Source: Pseudomonadales bacterium (GTDB lineage: Bacteria; Pseudomonadota; Gammaproteobacteria; Pseudomonadales; Azotimanducaceae). Taken from it: a DNA stretch of 64,000 nt. A program made the position numbers and the translations under genes. The stretch lies in assembly GCA_029251375.1 (NCBI GenBank), contig JAQXDL010000021.1, forward strand, positions 62,001-126,000, given 5' to 3'. Position 1 is the first letter of the stretch, and each line of letters starts with the position of its first letter. The notes under the pieces were generated by a model that made no database searches, had not been told where the DNA came from, and saw nothing but the letters and a program-made list of their open reading frames with translations. Positions 36,687-47,097 of this stretch are shown piece after piece.

Positions 36687-38138
36687 ATGATGAATATAAA
36701 CAAACGACTGTTAGGTTTTTTTCTGCTGATAGCACTAGGCATCAGTGGACAAAGTGTGCTGGCCAACACGGCTGCAAACTCAACGATCGTGTCGAACGTT
36801 ACCTTGAGCTTCGACCAGGGCGCTGATGAAACAGCTTTTGCGCTGGTCACCGTGAATTTGGTTGCGGCGGCCCCGACCTTTGCTGGAACGGCAGTTGACC
36901 CAGCAACCATCGATGAAGATGGTTCGGCCGTAGTCACATACACCGTTTATTCTAACGCTAATGGTCCTGATACGTATGACATTACCGTTTTTCCTTCACC
37001 AGTTTGTGACAACTTGGCGAACGATGGTCTGACCTGTAGTGACTTCTACTCAGATAATTTGTTGACGAGTGAACTCGCCCTATCGACAAGCACCCTAGAA
37101 TTAGGCGCGACAACAGTTTTTTCAACAACTGCATTCGATGATTGTATTCACACCACCGTAGCAGGTGCAGAATGTCTAGCGACAGTGCCAAATGATGATG
37201 ACACAGGTCTGAGCGCGACCAGTGTGAACGGTCTAATTAGTGGTGATACAGTTTTTCTTGAAGCAGGTATCGAGTGCCTAGTAGATATTACGACGGACAA
37301 CAGTGCTACAACCGATGAACTTAGCCCAGCCGGTGCGACGTCGGTGATCGAAATTTATTCATGTGACGGTGCTGGCCTTACAACTGTTCCAGCCCTCGGC
37401 ACGGTTATCGGCGAATCTAAATCTTTCACTTTGACGTTAGACCCAGATGCTGCGACTCCTATTTTAGGTTTGCCTGCAACGCAGACAATTGATGTACAGA
37501 CGAACATTGAATCAAACACAACACCTGCGGGTACTGCTATCCAGTCTGTAGCACGTGTCTTCACAGTAGAAGTTGTTGCCGCATTAACAATCAACAAGTT
37601 TGTTAAAAACATAACGAATACAGGCGCAACTTATAATGTGACCTGTGGCCCTGCTTCATCAGCGTTGGTTGCAGTTGCGGCGGCGCTACCTGCGGCAGAT
37701 AACATTACTGCGACGAATTTGGGCACACAAAATTCTGGATCAGCTGATAGCAACCCATTCTGCGAATCAGGTGCTGTGACTGCTGATCCCGGTGATACAT
37801 TGGAATACTTGATCGTGATTAATAACGGTGATGGCAGCACTACATCGACCGTAATTATGCAAGAGCCGATTGCTGATTTCACGTTATTTGGAACTGACGG
37901 TAACGAAGCGACAGCAGAAAATCTGGTTGTGTTTACCGCGGACAACGCGATTGCCTGGACAGGTACGACCGATGCAACTGCCGATGATCCGGTAGAGTTC
38001 GACACGGGCACACGAAGCCTCTACTTCTATCCAGGCGGTACTTCTGATGGCAACGCCACATTTGGTGACGTTGATGACGGCGGGACGCTAACCGGTGATG
38101 ATTACTATCTTCTAATCTACACCGTCACTGTTCAGTAA
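36687..38138 (+). CDS. Exported DUF11-type surface protein (paralog 2)
   Basis: 483 residues from ATG 36687, with AGGAG at 36676-36680; a TTG at 36684 is also in frame but less likely. A signal peptide ends after SVLA. The mature N-terminus NTAANSTIVSNVTLSF parallels that of paralogs 1 and 3. The C-terminal DUF11 domain follows NKFVKNITN, has PGDTLEYLIVIN, and the protein stops at LLIYTVTVQ. Several cysteines (at least six) suggest disulfides outside the cytoplasm. It lies 68 bases after paralog 1. Confidence 0.82.
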   Translation: MMNINKRLLGFFLLIALGISGQSVLANTAANSTIVSNVTLSFDQGADETAFALVTVNLVAAAPTFAGTAVDPATIDEDGSAVVTYTVYSNANGPDTYDITVFPSPVCDNLANDGLTCSDFYSDNLLTSELALSTSTLELGATTVFSTTAFDDCIHTTVAGAECLATVPNDDDTGLSATSVNGLISGDTVFLEAGIECLVDITTDNSATTDELSPAGATSVIEIYSCDGAGLTTVPALGTVIGESKSFTLTLDPDAATPILGLPATQTIDVQTNIESNTTPAGTAIQSVARVFTVEVVAALTINKFVKNITNTGATYNVTCGPASSALVAVAAALPAADNITATNLGTQNSGSADSNPFCESGAVTADPGDTLEYLIVINNGDGSTTSTVIMQEPIADFTLFGTDGNEATAENLVVFTADNAIAWTGTTDATADDPVEFDTGTRSLYFYPGGTSDGNATFGDVDDGGTLTGDDYYLLIYTVTVQ

Positions 38139-38214
38139 AACTCATGGCCAGCACATCTTGTGTTGGCCGTCCACTCGTTCGATAGAACTCAAACCCTACG
38201 ATCAGGACGGCGGT

Positions 38215-39360
38215 ATGGTTGTGCAGAATATCAAGTACTTAATAGCGGTCTTGCTACTAAGTGCATTTTGCCAATCCGTCTTTGCTGTAGCACCTGCTAA
38301 CACCGATATTAAAGCGGCGGCGACCTTAACCTATACCGGGTTGTCGGCTCCCATTGTTGTATCGGTGAATGTCAAAGTTATCCTTAAAACCGCATCCCCC
38401 AACATTGATGTACCCGTTACAGTGACAGTTGCAGAGCAACAGCCTAGTCAAATCACGCTCTTGTTTACAGCCAATGCAAACGGCGAAGATGCTTACCCAT
38501 TGGCAAGCTTTTCGACCCCTTCCGACGTTGCCAATAATCAACCGGCGGTGTTCCTAGTTGATGCAATTATCACGAATAGCGTAAGCCTTGGCGCAACTGC
38601 AGCGTTTGCGCAGGCCGCGGCAGGCGCAACGAGTATTTTGGTGCCGTATGATGGCGCTGCGGGCGCGTCCGTTAACGGTTTGCTTGGCGGTGACAAGGTC
38701 GTTATCAACGGTGCAGAATATGATGTTGCCTCGGTTGTTGATAATGGAAACGGCAATGACAAAACCATTAATTTCTCGCAGCCGCTTGCTGTCATGGTGC
38801 CTTTCGGCACACTCATCGCTGAAAGACGCGAAGTTGTATTGCGAATCCCCAATGTGGGCAATTTAACCACCGCGGCACCAGGTTCGATCCAGACTCGGGT
38901 GACGGTTACCAATAGCGGTTCAGAGTCAATTGAAGTGCTCCATACAACTAACGTTGTAGCGGTTAATTTTAAAAAGTTCGTGCGTAATGTAACGACCCCT
39001 AATGGTGATGCTGCAGATGCCGTCACGATCAATGGTGAAACTTACTACACAGATGAGACCGATACGGTTCTAGCAACGCGAAGTGATGTACTAGAGTACG
39101 CCATCCGCGTCATCGCGCCTCTGGGAACAAGCCTAGACGATGTCCGGATATCGGACCTTGTGCCGCTGTTCACAATTTACAATGCAAACTCGACCCGTCT
39201 CAATACAATTACGGTCAATGCCGACGGTATTGTCTTGCCGCTGCTGACGCCAGGTATGTTGATAGACGATGACACGGGACGAACAGCAGAAGCGATTGCA
39301 ACTGGCACGATTGGTGCTGGTAATACCGCTGTGGTGACGTTTCGAGTCACGGTGGAGTAG
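38215..39360 (+). CDS. Exported DUF11-type surface protein (paralog 3)
   Basis: 381 residues from ATG 38215, chosen because AGGA lies 7 bases upstream and a clear signal peptide follows (cleavage after SVFA); the open frame reaches 38158 without such support. The mature N-terminus ANTDIKAAATLTYTG is homologous to those of its neighbours. The C-terminal half has KKFVRNVTT, SDVLEYAIRV, RISDLVPLF and ends VVTFRVTVE. It lacks the cysteines of paralogs 1 and 2. The giant barrel protein starts 8 bases downstream. Confidence 0.82.
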   Translation: MVVQNIKYLIAVLLLSAFCQSVFAVAPANTDIKAAATLTYTGLSAPIVVSVNVKVILKTASPNIDVPVTVTVAEQQPSQITLLFTANANGEDAYPLASFSTPSDVANNQPAVFLVDAIITNSVSLGATAAFAQAAAGATSILVPYDGAAGASVNGLLGGDKVVINGAEYDVASVVDNGNGNDKTINFSQPLAVMVPFGTLIAERREVVLRIPNVGNLTTAAPGSIQTRVTVTNSGSESIEVLHTTNVVAVNFKKFVRNVTTPNGDAADAVTINGETYYTDETDTVLATRSDVLEYAIRVIAPLGTSLDDVRISDLVPLFTIYNANSTRLNTITVNADGIVLPLLTPGMLIDDDTGRTAEAIATGTIGAGNTAVVTFRVTVE

Positions 39361-39368
39361 GTCAATTC

Positions 39369-42300
39369 ATGCAAGTGAGTGCTGCAAGGTCATTTGGCAA
39401 TTGCAGACGGTCAGCGAGTACGTGGCCGCACTTTTTTGCGTCTAAATTTCGTCATTTAGTTCTCTTTTTGGTCATATTGGCGGCGAGTGCTGCGCACGCG
39501 ATCCCGCCAACGCCGGGTGATATCATTCCCAGCACAGCAACGTTACATCTTGGTGATGACGTTAGGTTAGATTCTTCTGTATCAGTGCGTGTACGCAGTG
39601 ATGAAAATAGTATCGATTTAAACGACGTAGGTCTGCAACTATCGCCAAGTCTAGCAGAAGAGAATCAACCGGGTGTCTTGATTGGCGCGTTAACTGCATT
39701 CAGTCTGACCTCCTCTGATAGTATTTCTCTCGCCGGTATGACCCTTGTCAGTGAAGACCCAAGGTATGAGATTGTGGGCAACCAGCTTTTGCTCGTTGTC
39801 GGGTTTGCCTTTAATTTTGAGGAACAAGATCAGTTTCGCGTCGCCATCGCAGCGACTGTCAATTCAACCGGCGAGTCGAAAGATCTTTTTGTCAATGTCG
39901 GCGTTATCGACGTCAATGAAGCACCAACTCAAATCGATATCAATGGCAGCTTAGTGCAAGACAACACGCCGGGTGAAATCGTCGGCGATTTGACTGTCCT
40001 CGACGAAGACATCTCCGACACCCATACCTTCACGGTGTCCGATGATCGATTCGAGGTCACAGCGAATGCCGAGTTAAAGCTGAAGGACGACCAGAGTCTT
40101 GATCTTAACGAAAAGGTGACGGTGACGGTGACAGCGACAGACGCAGGCGGATTGTCGATTAGCACCGACATTTTGGTTGTGACTAATGTGGCGGATATCC
40201 CGCCAACTCCTTCGGCTTTGCAACTGTTTCAAATCGATCCAACCGGCGTAGAAACGCTTGCGCTCGATACACAGTCTTGCGCTTCGTCGACAAACCCCGT
40301 GGTCATCAGTCCTGCATTTTCCGACAGTTTTAATCTGCCAGGTGTTAACCAGTTTGCTGAAGCAAGCATTGTTGAAATTGGCGGGCTACTCGTGGTTAAG
40401 GTCCAAGACACGGACAAAAATCTGAGTCCGCGTCGAATTGATTTCATCGACGTCATTGTCTCGGGCAACATTAGCCGTGATTCGGAAAGTTTGACACTAA
40501 AAGAGACCGAGTTAGCCAGCGGTGAGTTTATCGGTTATTTGTCTACGACCACTAGCGCGACCGCGATAGACGATTGCACCTTGAGTGTTGCTACGGGTGA
40601 ATCCGTCACCGCAGCTTATACCGATGCTTTCGATGCGTCGGATCGATCTTCAGGTACAGCTGGCTTCTCGCCAACCAGTCGAGTATTCGATGCGGATACC
40701 GGTCAGTTGATATCCGGTGTGATAATCACCTTGGTTAATGCGGACACCAATCAAGCCGCGACAGTTTTTGGCGATGGCGCGGACTTTGCGCCTTTTTCCT
40801 CTGCCTTAAAGACAGGCGAAGCGCTGCGTGATAAAGCGGGTGTGCTTTACGATTTTCGACCAGGTCAATATCGATTCCCCGTTGTTGCTGCAGGTAACTA
40901 TCGCTTCGAACTCTTTAACCCAAAAGCCTATGAAATTTTCGCCTACGAAGATAGTCAAGAAGCGAGCTTGCCGGCGGGTTTTTCATTACGAGCGGGTTCT
41001 CGCGGGGATGTATTTTCATTCGCTGGCGGGACGCTAGGCGCAATCGATATTCCCCTTAGACGAGTTGTTGAGAATCAACCCGATGAGCCGACACCGTCGA
41101 CCATAGAGTTTTTGCAGTACAGTGCTAATCCTTCAATTGGTTCACCGGTTGTTGTTGGTGCCGCGCAATGTGTTACGGGTTCAGGTATCGAGTTGGTCGA
41201 CCTAGGTCGCACCGGCGATACGCCTGTGCCTGTGCCAGGTACGGTCAATTTGGCACCCGTTGACTCTTATAACGCGGGGCAGCCGGTTTTTATTCGTGTC
41301 ACTGATTTTGATCAAAATGCCGACGCAACAAAGATAGACACCGTAACGATTGATTTAACGGTAGGAGCGTTGAACGAGATTGAGTTCTTGATTCTTGCGG
41401 AAACGGGTGTCAATACCGGTGTTTTTGTCGGGTACATCCAGTCGAGTGCTGAGGAGACTGATAGTCCGAACAATTGTATGTTGGGGGTTGCGCAGAATGA
41501 AGCCATAGAGACGATTTACACTGATGCGTTTAACCAAACCGACAGATCCGAATCAAGCATTTTAGTTGATCCATTCGGCGTATTGTTTGATTCATTGTCA
41601 GGCGAGCCGATCGACGGCGTCACTATCCGGATGATTAATGTTGATACAGGTTTACCAGCGGAAGTGTTTGGTGACGGGCCAGCATTCGCGCCTTATCCGA
41701 ATGTGTTGGTGACAGGCACGAGTACAGTTGATGAGTCCGGCCAGGCTTATGATTTTGCGCCGGGTAATTATCGTTTTCCATTCGTTCGAGTGGGCAATTA
41801 TCAATTGGTGGTAGAAGGCCTGCCAGAAGACTATACCTTCCCTACGGTTAAGTCTGACGAGGAACTGCTTTCCGTGCCAGGTGGTCCGTACGCGATCAAG
41901 ATTGGTTCCAGGGGCGATGTTTTCTTTGTCCCGGATGGTCCGCCACTTCATATTGATTTGCCTGCCGACCCTGTAATAGCAGATGTTGCAGTAACCAAGT
42001 CGGGCAACAAGTCAACGGTCGCGCCCGGTGACTTTATTCAGTACGCGATTAGTCTGTCGAATCAAGTTGAAGGACCGATAGGTCAGGTTGATGTCGCTGA
42101 TTTTATGCCGAAAGGATTCCGCTATGTGCCAGGGTCGATGAAGATTAATGGCGTGCAGGTTGACGATCCTATACAAACATCCGCGAGAGAGCTGTTAGTT
42201 TCATTTGTTAGTCTTGATTCGGATGCGCAGTTAACCTACGTTGCCGAAGTGACCGTTGGCGCTGAGCCCGGCGATGCGGTCAATATTGCGTCAATCTCTG

Positions 42301-45300
42301 GTCCGCGTATTCTCGTCTCAAATACAGCTGAGTACTCAGTTAGAGTCGTTGAAGACTTTCTACAAAGCAAAGCTATTGTTGTCGGTAGGGTTTCGTTGGC
42401 GGCCTGTGAGGCGGATAGTGCTAAAAGTTTATCGACGGGGGATACGACAGAAAATGCATCAGATGCGGGTGTGTCCGAGGAAAATGCCACGCAACCAAAC
42501 TTAGGTCTCGCCGATATCCGTTTGTATCTTGAAGATGGTACCACGGTACTGACTGACCAAGATGGTCAATGGCATATTGAGGGCATCGAGCCCGGTACAC
42601 ATGTTGTTCAGATCGACAAAGAATCGATTCCAGAGCGATATGAGATCAACGTTTGCGAAGGTAACAATCGACATGCCGGTCGCGGCTTCTCTCAATTTGT
42701 TGATGTTAGAGGTGGATCAGTTTGGCGCGTTGACTTTCATCTGCAAGAGCGACCCGAGCCGCAAGGCGACGTCTCTGTTACGCAGCAGCTTATAGAAAGA
42801 GAAGACCAAACGGATGTGGTTATTGACGTTAAGGTGCCGGATTCGGTCGAACTGACTAAGCTTAAAACGACTTACAGGGTGCCTCGCGGTTATCAGATTG
42901 TTACCGGATCAAGCAAAATTAATGGCGAACCCGTAGGGGCGAAACGTTCAATGGTTGGGTATGTCTTCGAGCTCGACGCGAGTCGAGACAATCAGGTGAC
43001 ACTGAGTCTAAAGAGTAAACAATTGGCAAAGCCCAAGCCTTCTATCGAGCGTCAATCGCTCACATTAAGACCATCCTTTGGTACCCGCAGCGCAACCTTG
43101 TCGGATGCTGATCTAAAGTTGATGTATGAAACCATCCATAAACTGAAAGACGCTACCGTGCTCGGTATTGAGGTAAAGGGACACTCGGACAATGTACCGA
43201 TTGCGCCAAAAAACCGAAAACAATACAAAGATAACGCAGCACTGTCTCTCGCACGTGCTGATACAGTGGCAAACTTCTTGAAACGCAACCTGCAGCTCGC
43301 CACTGATCAAGTGCAAGTGTTTGGGATTGGCGATAGTGAGCCAATTGCTAACAACTCGTCAAAACAAGGGCGCGCGGCGAACCGCCGGGTCGACATTGTG
43401 GTTGTGACTGAAGCCGCCGAATTGAACACGGCTGATGGTGGACAACAGACCAAGGCTAAACCACAGATCAGTAGTGCGCGTCTGTATTATACGTCGCCAG
43501 GTACACCAAGTGGACGTACAGAGCCAAATGAGATCGTTGTTGGCTCAGACAAAATTAGTAACCAGACCTCAGCGGTGGCGGTCGGTACGTGGGATCCGGT
43601 TGAAGTGGAATCAGAGGATGTTGTCGTAGCTGGCCAGCATGCCGCCGATCAGCAGGGTATTTTGACATTTGCGAGCGGTGATAGCTTATCCCTTAGAATC
43701 TCCGCTGTTCGACTCGATCTCGATAGTCGCTTGACGCCGAGACTTAGCCTTGATGGTTTAGAAATTCCACGTGATCGGATTGGTTTTAAGCAGGCAGATG
43801 ATGAAACGGGTAAAACCCTATATAGCTATATTGGCGTTGATTTTGGCGAATCGGGCGATCGTCTTTTAAGGCTCGAGGGTCTCGACAGGCAAGGTAACGT
43901 TAAATTTGAACAAGAGGTTACCGTTGTTCGAACCGGTGAAGTTGCAGAAATCAAGGTGCTGAGTGTTGCGGATAACGTCGCCGATGGCATCACGCCTGTG
44001 AAGGTGAAGCTGCAGCTCCTCGATAATCGCGGCCGAACAATAGAAGCGTTAACAAGATTAGAGTTGGTTGATGGTACCTTATTCCCTTATAACAGCGAGA
44101 ATGATCGTCGCCAGTTTGATTTCCTTGTCAAGGAAGTCGAAGTCGCAGGTAACGGTCTCGTAAGATTTCGACCTGTTATTAAAGGCGGTTTGTACACAGC
44201 AAGGGTGCGTTATGGGAACGTCATTCAAGAGATAGAAGTGTTCGTTGAACCGGAAAATAGAGAGTGGATACTGGTAGGCTTAGCTGAAGGTTCGGTCGCG
44301 CACAATAAAATCTCAGGCAATATGGAAAACCTTGACGCGGCTGATTTGGAAGAGTCTTTTAATGATGGTCGTGTGTCGTTCTTCGCCAAAGGTATGATTA
44401 AAAGTGATTGGTTAATGACGATCGCCTATGACACCAAGAAGCGAGATGATCATAGTTTGCTGGGCGTCATCGCCCCCAATACCTATTACACGGTTTACGG
44501 CGATGCTTCACAACAACGTGTAGATGCACCCTCTGCCAAGAAGCTGTATTTGCGATTAGAGAAGAACCAATTTAATGCGCTATTCGGCGATTTCAATACT
44601 GGGCTAAATGCGACTCAGTTATCGCGTTATAGCCGAGTGCTAAATGGCCTGCAGACCGAGTATGTTGGCAACAAGATTAAGGTCAACGCTTTTGCCAGTG
44701 AGACGAGCCAAGCATTTATCCGCGATGAAATTCGAGGGGATGGTACTTCGGGGTTATATAGTTTAACCGGCCAAGACATCATTCGGAATTCTGAAGCGAT
44801 ACGGATTCAAATTCGTGATCGTTTGAGGAACGAAATAATAATAGAAGAAAAAGAATTACGACCGTTTGTTGATTACACCATCGACTATCGAGACGGTACC
44901 GTTTTCTTCAAGTCACCTGTGCCGTTTCAAGATGATCAGCTTAACCCTGTGTTTATCGTCGCTCAATACGAGAAAGAGACCGACGGCGAAGAAAAAATTA
45001 ATGCCGGCGGACGCGTTGCGCTGAAAATCGATGACAAAGCGAGTGAAGTTGGTGTGACGCTGGTTCGGGATGAAACTGTCGGTAGCAAGGCGGACCTAGC
45101 CGGTGTTGATCTGACCTATCATGTGACACCTTCAACCGAGGTGCGGGCTGAATATGCTTATACTAAATCAGAGGACAACACGGTTAGCTCAGACGGCAGC
45201 GCCTATCTGGTTGAGGTAGAGCATCACAGTGAAAAAATGCGTGGATTAGTCTATGTTCGCGGCGAAGATGACGCGTTTGGCGTTGGCCAAATTAGTGATG

Positions 45301-46766
45301 TCACGTCGGGTACGCAGAAACATGGTGTTGCAGCAGAGTACATATTGCGCGAACGTTTGAGTGTCACCTCTGAGATCTATCAAGACGTTGATAAAGAGGC
45401 TGACGAAACGCGAACCGTCGTCGAAGCGAGATTGCAGCAATCATCCGAGGATAAGGGTTACTTCGTCGGTGTCAGAACCGCGCAGGATGACTTGACCGCT
45501 GGTAAGAAACAATCAAACCAGCTAACGCTTGGTGGCAACATGCGGATGCTTGATGACAAGTTGAATCTTTCTGCGATTACCGACACATCGCTGGGCGGTA
45601 AGGGCGAAAACGCTGACTTTCCAACCAGACTTGGTGTGACAGCCGATTATAGGGTGACGGATGCTGTTTCCTTAGTAGGAACGCAGGAGTTTAGTTGGGG
45701 CGATGCGCAGGATACGCAAAATACAAATGTTGGTTTGCGATACACCCCTTGGAAAGGTGCAAATGTCTCTAGTGGCGTGCAAAGCAGTTCCTCCGAAAAC
45801 GGTGAACGAACCTTTGCCAATGTTGGTTTACAACAAAGTTATAATTTCAACGAGAATTGGGCATTTGATTTTGGCGTGGATCGGGCACAAACAATTAAAG
45901 ATCCAACAGAAAATACGGATAGTGTTAACGACGACAAAGTCGAGCCTGCCTTTGGTACAAGCAATGACTTCACAAGTGTGTCGGCGGGCGTGAACTACAG
46001 AGATGTTAACCTTGCATCCTTTACTCGGGTCGAATTCAGGCAGTCCGACAATGAGGATAAGATGAACGTAGTCAGTGGTGTCCAACGCGATCTTGAAAAA
46101 GGCATCGTGGTATTTGCTAAGGTAGAAGTGCTAACGACTGAAACGGCATTAAATCAAGAAGATCGTTACATTGTTCAATTTGCGATGGCTTATCGGAAAC
46201 CCGGTAGTAAGTTTACGATTCTTGAAAAGCTGGATCTTGGTTTAGAAAAAATTGCCGGCACTGTGTCCTCAGAGACACGCAAGATAGTGAATAACCTCAA
46301 CGTCAACTATCAATATGATGCGCGTACTCAAATGTCATTTCAGTATGGTGCAAAGTACGTCTTGGATACCTTTGGCGAGGATGACTACTCCGGCTACACC
46401 GATTTGATAGGCTTGCAGGTTCGTCACAATTTATCTGACCGTTGGGATATTGGCATGAATGGATCCTTGTTGACCTCTTATGAGTCTGATGTGCAAGAGT
46501 ATTCCTATGGAATCTCGTTGGGTTACCTTGCCATGAGAAACATGTGGTTAAGTGTTGGTTACAACTTTGATGGTTTTACCGACGATGATTTCACCGATAG
46601 CGAATATCGTGCAGAAGGTGTCTTCTTCAAGTTTAGAATGAAGTTTGATCAGGACTCCGTACGAGAGATTATGGATAGAGAGTTTTGGTCAGGTAGCCGC
46701 TTTAATCAGCCAGCTCAATCTGCTCAATCAATCACGAGTAGTGGCAGCGAACCGACCGTTCAATAA
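39369..46766 (+). CDS. Giant outer-membrane protein: cadherin-like, duplicated module, DUF11, SdrD-B-like, OmpA-like, beta-barrel
   Basis: 2465 residues. Signal peptide to about 44 (SAAHA). The mature start TPGDIIPSTATLHLG resembles that of the preceding paralogs. Then a cadherin-like domain (about 184-277); two tandem copies of a 285-residue module (about 278-865), each with VFGDG.AFAPxxxxL and YDF.PG.YRFP; DUF11 (about 870-995); an SdrD-B-like domain with LYLEDGTTVLTDQDG (about 1000-1125); an OmpA/MotB-like domain (about 1230-1350) with ligand residues Asp1274 (GHSDN), Arg1296 and NRRVDI; invasin-like beta domains (about 1405-1630); and a region of about 800 residues of alternating amphipathic strands, read as a beta-barrel, whose last strand is VFFKFRMKF before a 38-residue tail. 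I recall similar C-terminal regions in other uncharacterised proteobacterial proteins. It is last in the operon. Confidence 0.85.
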   Translation: MQVSAARSFGNCRRSASTWPHFFASKFRHLVLFLVILAASAAHAIPPTPGDIIPSTATLHLGDDVRLDSSVSVRVRSDENSIDLNDVGLQLSPSLAEENQPGVLIGALTAFSLTSSDSISLAGMTLVSEDPRYEIVGNQLLLVVGFAFNFEEQDQFRVAIAATVNSTGESKDLFVNVGVIDVNEAPTQIDINGSLVQDNTPGEIVGDLTVLDEDISDTHTFTVSDDRFEVTANAELKLKDDQSLDLNEKVTVTVTATDAGGLSISTDILVVTNVADIPPTPSALQLFQIDPTGVETLALDTQSCASSTNPVVISPAFSDSFNLPGVNQFAEASIVEIGGLLVVKVQDTDKNLSPRRIDFIDVIVSGNISRDSESLTLKETELASGEFIGYLSTTTSATAIDDCTLSVATGESVTAAYTDAFDASDRSSGTAGFSPTSRVFDADTGQLISGVIITLVNADTNQAATVFGDGADFAPFSSALKTGEALRDKAGVLYDFRPGQYRFPVVAAGNYRFELFNPKAYEIFAYEDSQEASLPAGFSLRAGSRGDVFSFAGGTLGAIDIPLRRVVENQPDEPTPSTIEFLQYSANPSIGSPVVVGAAQCVTGSGIELVDLGRTGDTPVPVPGTVNLAPVDSYNAGQPVFIRVTDFDQNADATKIDTVTIDLTVGALNEIEFLILAETGVNTGVFVGYIQSSAEETDSPNNCMLGVAQNEAIETIYTDAFNQTDRSESSILVDPFGVLFDSLSGEPIDGVTIRMINVDTGLPAEVFGDGPAFAPYPNVLVTGTSTVDESGQAYDFAPGNYRFPFVRVGNYQLVVEGLPEDYTFPTVKSDEELLSVPGGPYAIKIGSRGDVFFVPDGPPLHIDLPADPVIADVAVTKSGNKSTVAPGDFIQYAISLSNQVEGPIGQVDVADFMPKGFRYVPGSMKINGVQVDDPIQTSARELLVSFVSLDSDAQLTYVAEVTVGAEPGDAVNIASISGPRILVSNTAEYSVRVVEDFLQSKAIVVGRVSLAACEADSAKSLSTGDTTENASDAGVSEENATQPNLGLADIRLYLEDGTTVLTDQDGQWHIEGIEPGTHVVQIDKESIPERYEINVCEGNNRHAGRGFSQFVDVRGGSVWRVDFHLQERPEPQGDVSVTQQLIEREDQTDVVIDVKVPDSVELTKLKTTYRVPRGYQIVTGSSKINGEPVGAKRSMVGYVFELDASRDNQVTLSLKSKQLAKPKPSIERQSLTLRPSFGTRSATLSDADLKLMYETIHKLKDATVLGIEVKGHSDNVPIAPKNRKQYKDNAALSLARADTVANFLKRNLQLATDQVQVFGIGDSEPIANNSSKQGRAANRRVDIVVVTEAAELNTADGGQQTKAKPQISSARLYYTSPGTPSGRTEPNEIVVGSDKISNQTSAVAVGTWDPVEVESEDVVVAGQHAADQQGILTFASGDSLSLRISAVRLDLDSRLTPRLSLDGLEIPRDRIGFKQADDETGKTLYSYIGVDFGESGDRLLRLEGLDRQGNVKFEQEVTVVRTGEVAEIKVLSVADNVADGITPVKVKLQLLDNRGRTIEALTRLELVDGTLFPYNSENDRRQFDFLVKEVEVAGNGLVRFRPVIKGGLYTARVRYGNVIQEIEVFVEPENREWILVGLAEGSVAHNKISGNMENLDAADLEESFNDGRVSFFAKGMIKSDWLMTIAYDTKKRDDHSLLGVIAPNTYYTVYGDASQQRVDAPSAKKLYLRLEKNQFNALFGDFNTGLNATQLSRYSRVLNGLQTEYVGNKIKVNAFASETSQAFIRDEIRGDGTSGLYSLTGQDIIRNSEAIRIQIRDRLRNEIIIEEKELRPFVDYTIDYRDGTVFFKSPVPFQDDQLNPVFIVAQYEKETDGEEKINAGGRVALKIDDKASEVGVTLVRDETVGSKADLAGVDLTYHVTPSTEVRAEYAYTKSEDNTVSSDGSAYLVEVEHHSEKMRGLVYVRGEDDAFGVGQISDVTSGTQKHGVAAEYILRERLSVTSEIYQDVDKEADETRTVVEARLQQSSEDKGYFVGVRTAQDDLTAGKKQSNQLTLGGNMRMLDDKLNLSAITDTSLGGKGENADFPTRLGVTADYRVTDAVSLVGTQEFSWGDAQDTQNTNVGLRYTPWKGANVSSGVQSSSSENGERTFANVGLQQSYNFNENWAFDFGVDRAQTIKDPTENTDSVNDDKVEPAFGTSNDFTSVSAGVNYRDVNLASFTRVEFRQSDNEDKMNVVSGVQRDLEKGIVVFAKVEVLTTETALNQEDRYIVQFAMAYRKPGSKFTILEKLDLGLEKIAGTVSSETRKIVNNLNVNYQYDARTQMSFQYGAKYVLDTFGEDDYSGYTDLIGLQVRHNLSDRWDIGMNGSLLTSYESDVQEYSYGISLGYLAMRNMWLSVGYNFDGFTDDDFTDSEYRAEGVFFKFRMKFDQDSVREIMDREFWSGSRFNQPAQSAQSITSSGSEPTVQ
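40201..41960 (+). repeat. Tandem duplication of a ~285-residue module inside the giant barrel protein
   Basis: Copy 1 (about 40201-41086) and copy 2 (about 41087-41960) share a common order of motifs: an IEFLQY/LQLFQI-like start, a Cys near ATGESV or GVAQNEA, YTDAF, then VFGDG, FAP, YDF.PG.YRFP and a GSRGDVF end. They are clearly related at protein level but divergent in DNA. Confidence 0.7.
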
Positions 46767-47097
46767 TTAGTCAGGGTTGTTGATATAAAGCTAATATTTA
46801 GTTCTCCTTTTGGCAGGCACAATATGATTCTGTGTCTAGAGCCTTTGGTGTGTTGCACGACCACTAGTTTCTGAAACCATCTGTTTGTGTGCTTTGATAG
46901 GATGTTGTTCGACGTCCTTCGATTACGCACTAGTCACTAATGAAAATTCACCGTAGCAGACACGTAACAAACGTTACCAATGTTAATATCTGATTATAGA
47001 TGTGAGTTGATCGCAGCGAATTGCTACGCGACGTTCACGGCGGGTTTCGCGTAGATCTGTTATTCGCTTTTATGCCGGATGAGCAAAAATGTGAAAG
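46767..47097. other. Convergent intergenic region between the two giant surface genes
   Basis: 331 bp without a gene. It holds one clear hairpin: CTACGCGA (47024-47031) and TCGCGTAG (47047-47054), 8 bp perfect with a 15-base loop. There is no T tract on either side, so it is not a standard Rho-independent terminator, though it could protect 3' ends. A smaller pair, GTAAC/GTTAC, occurs near 46967-46978. Confidence 0.5.
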
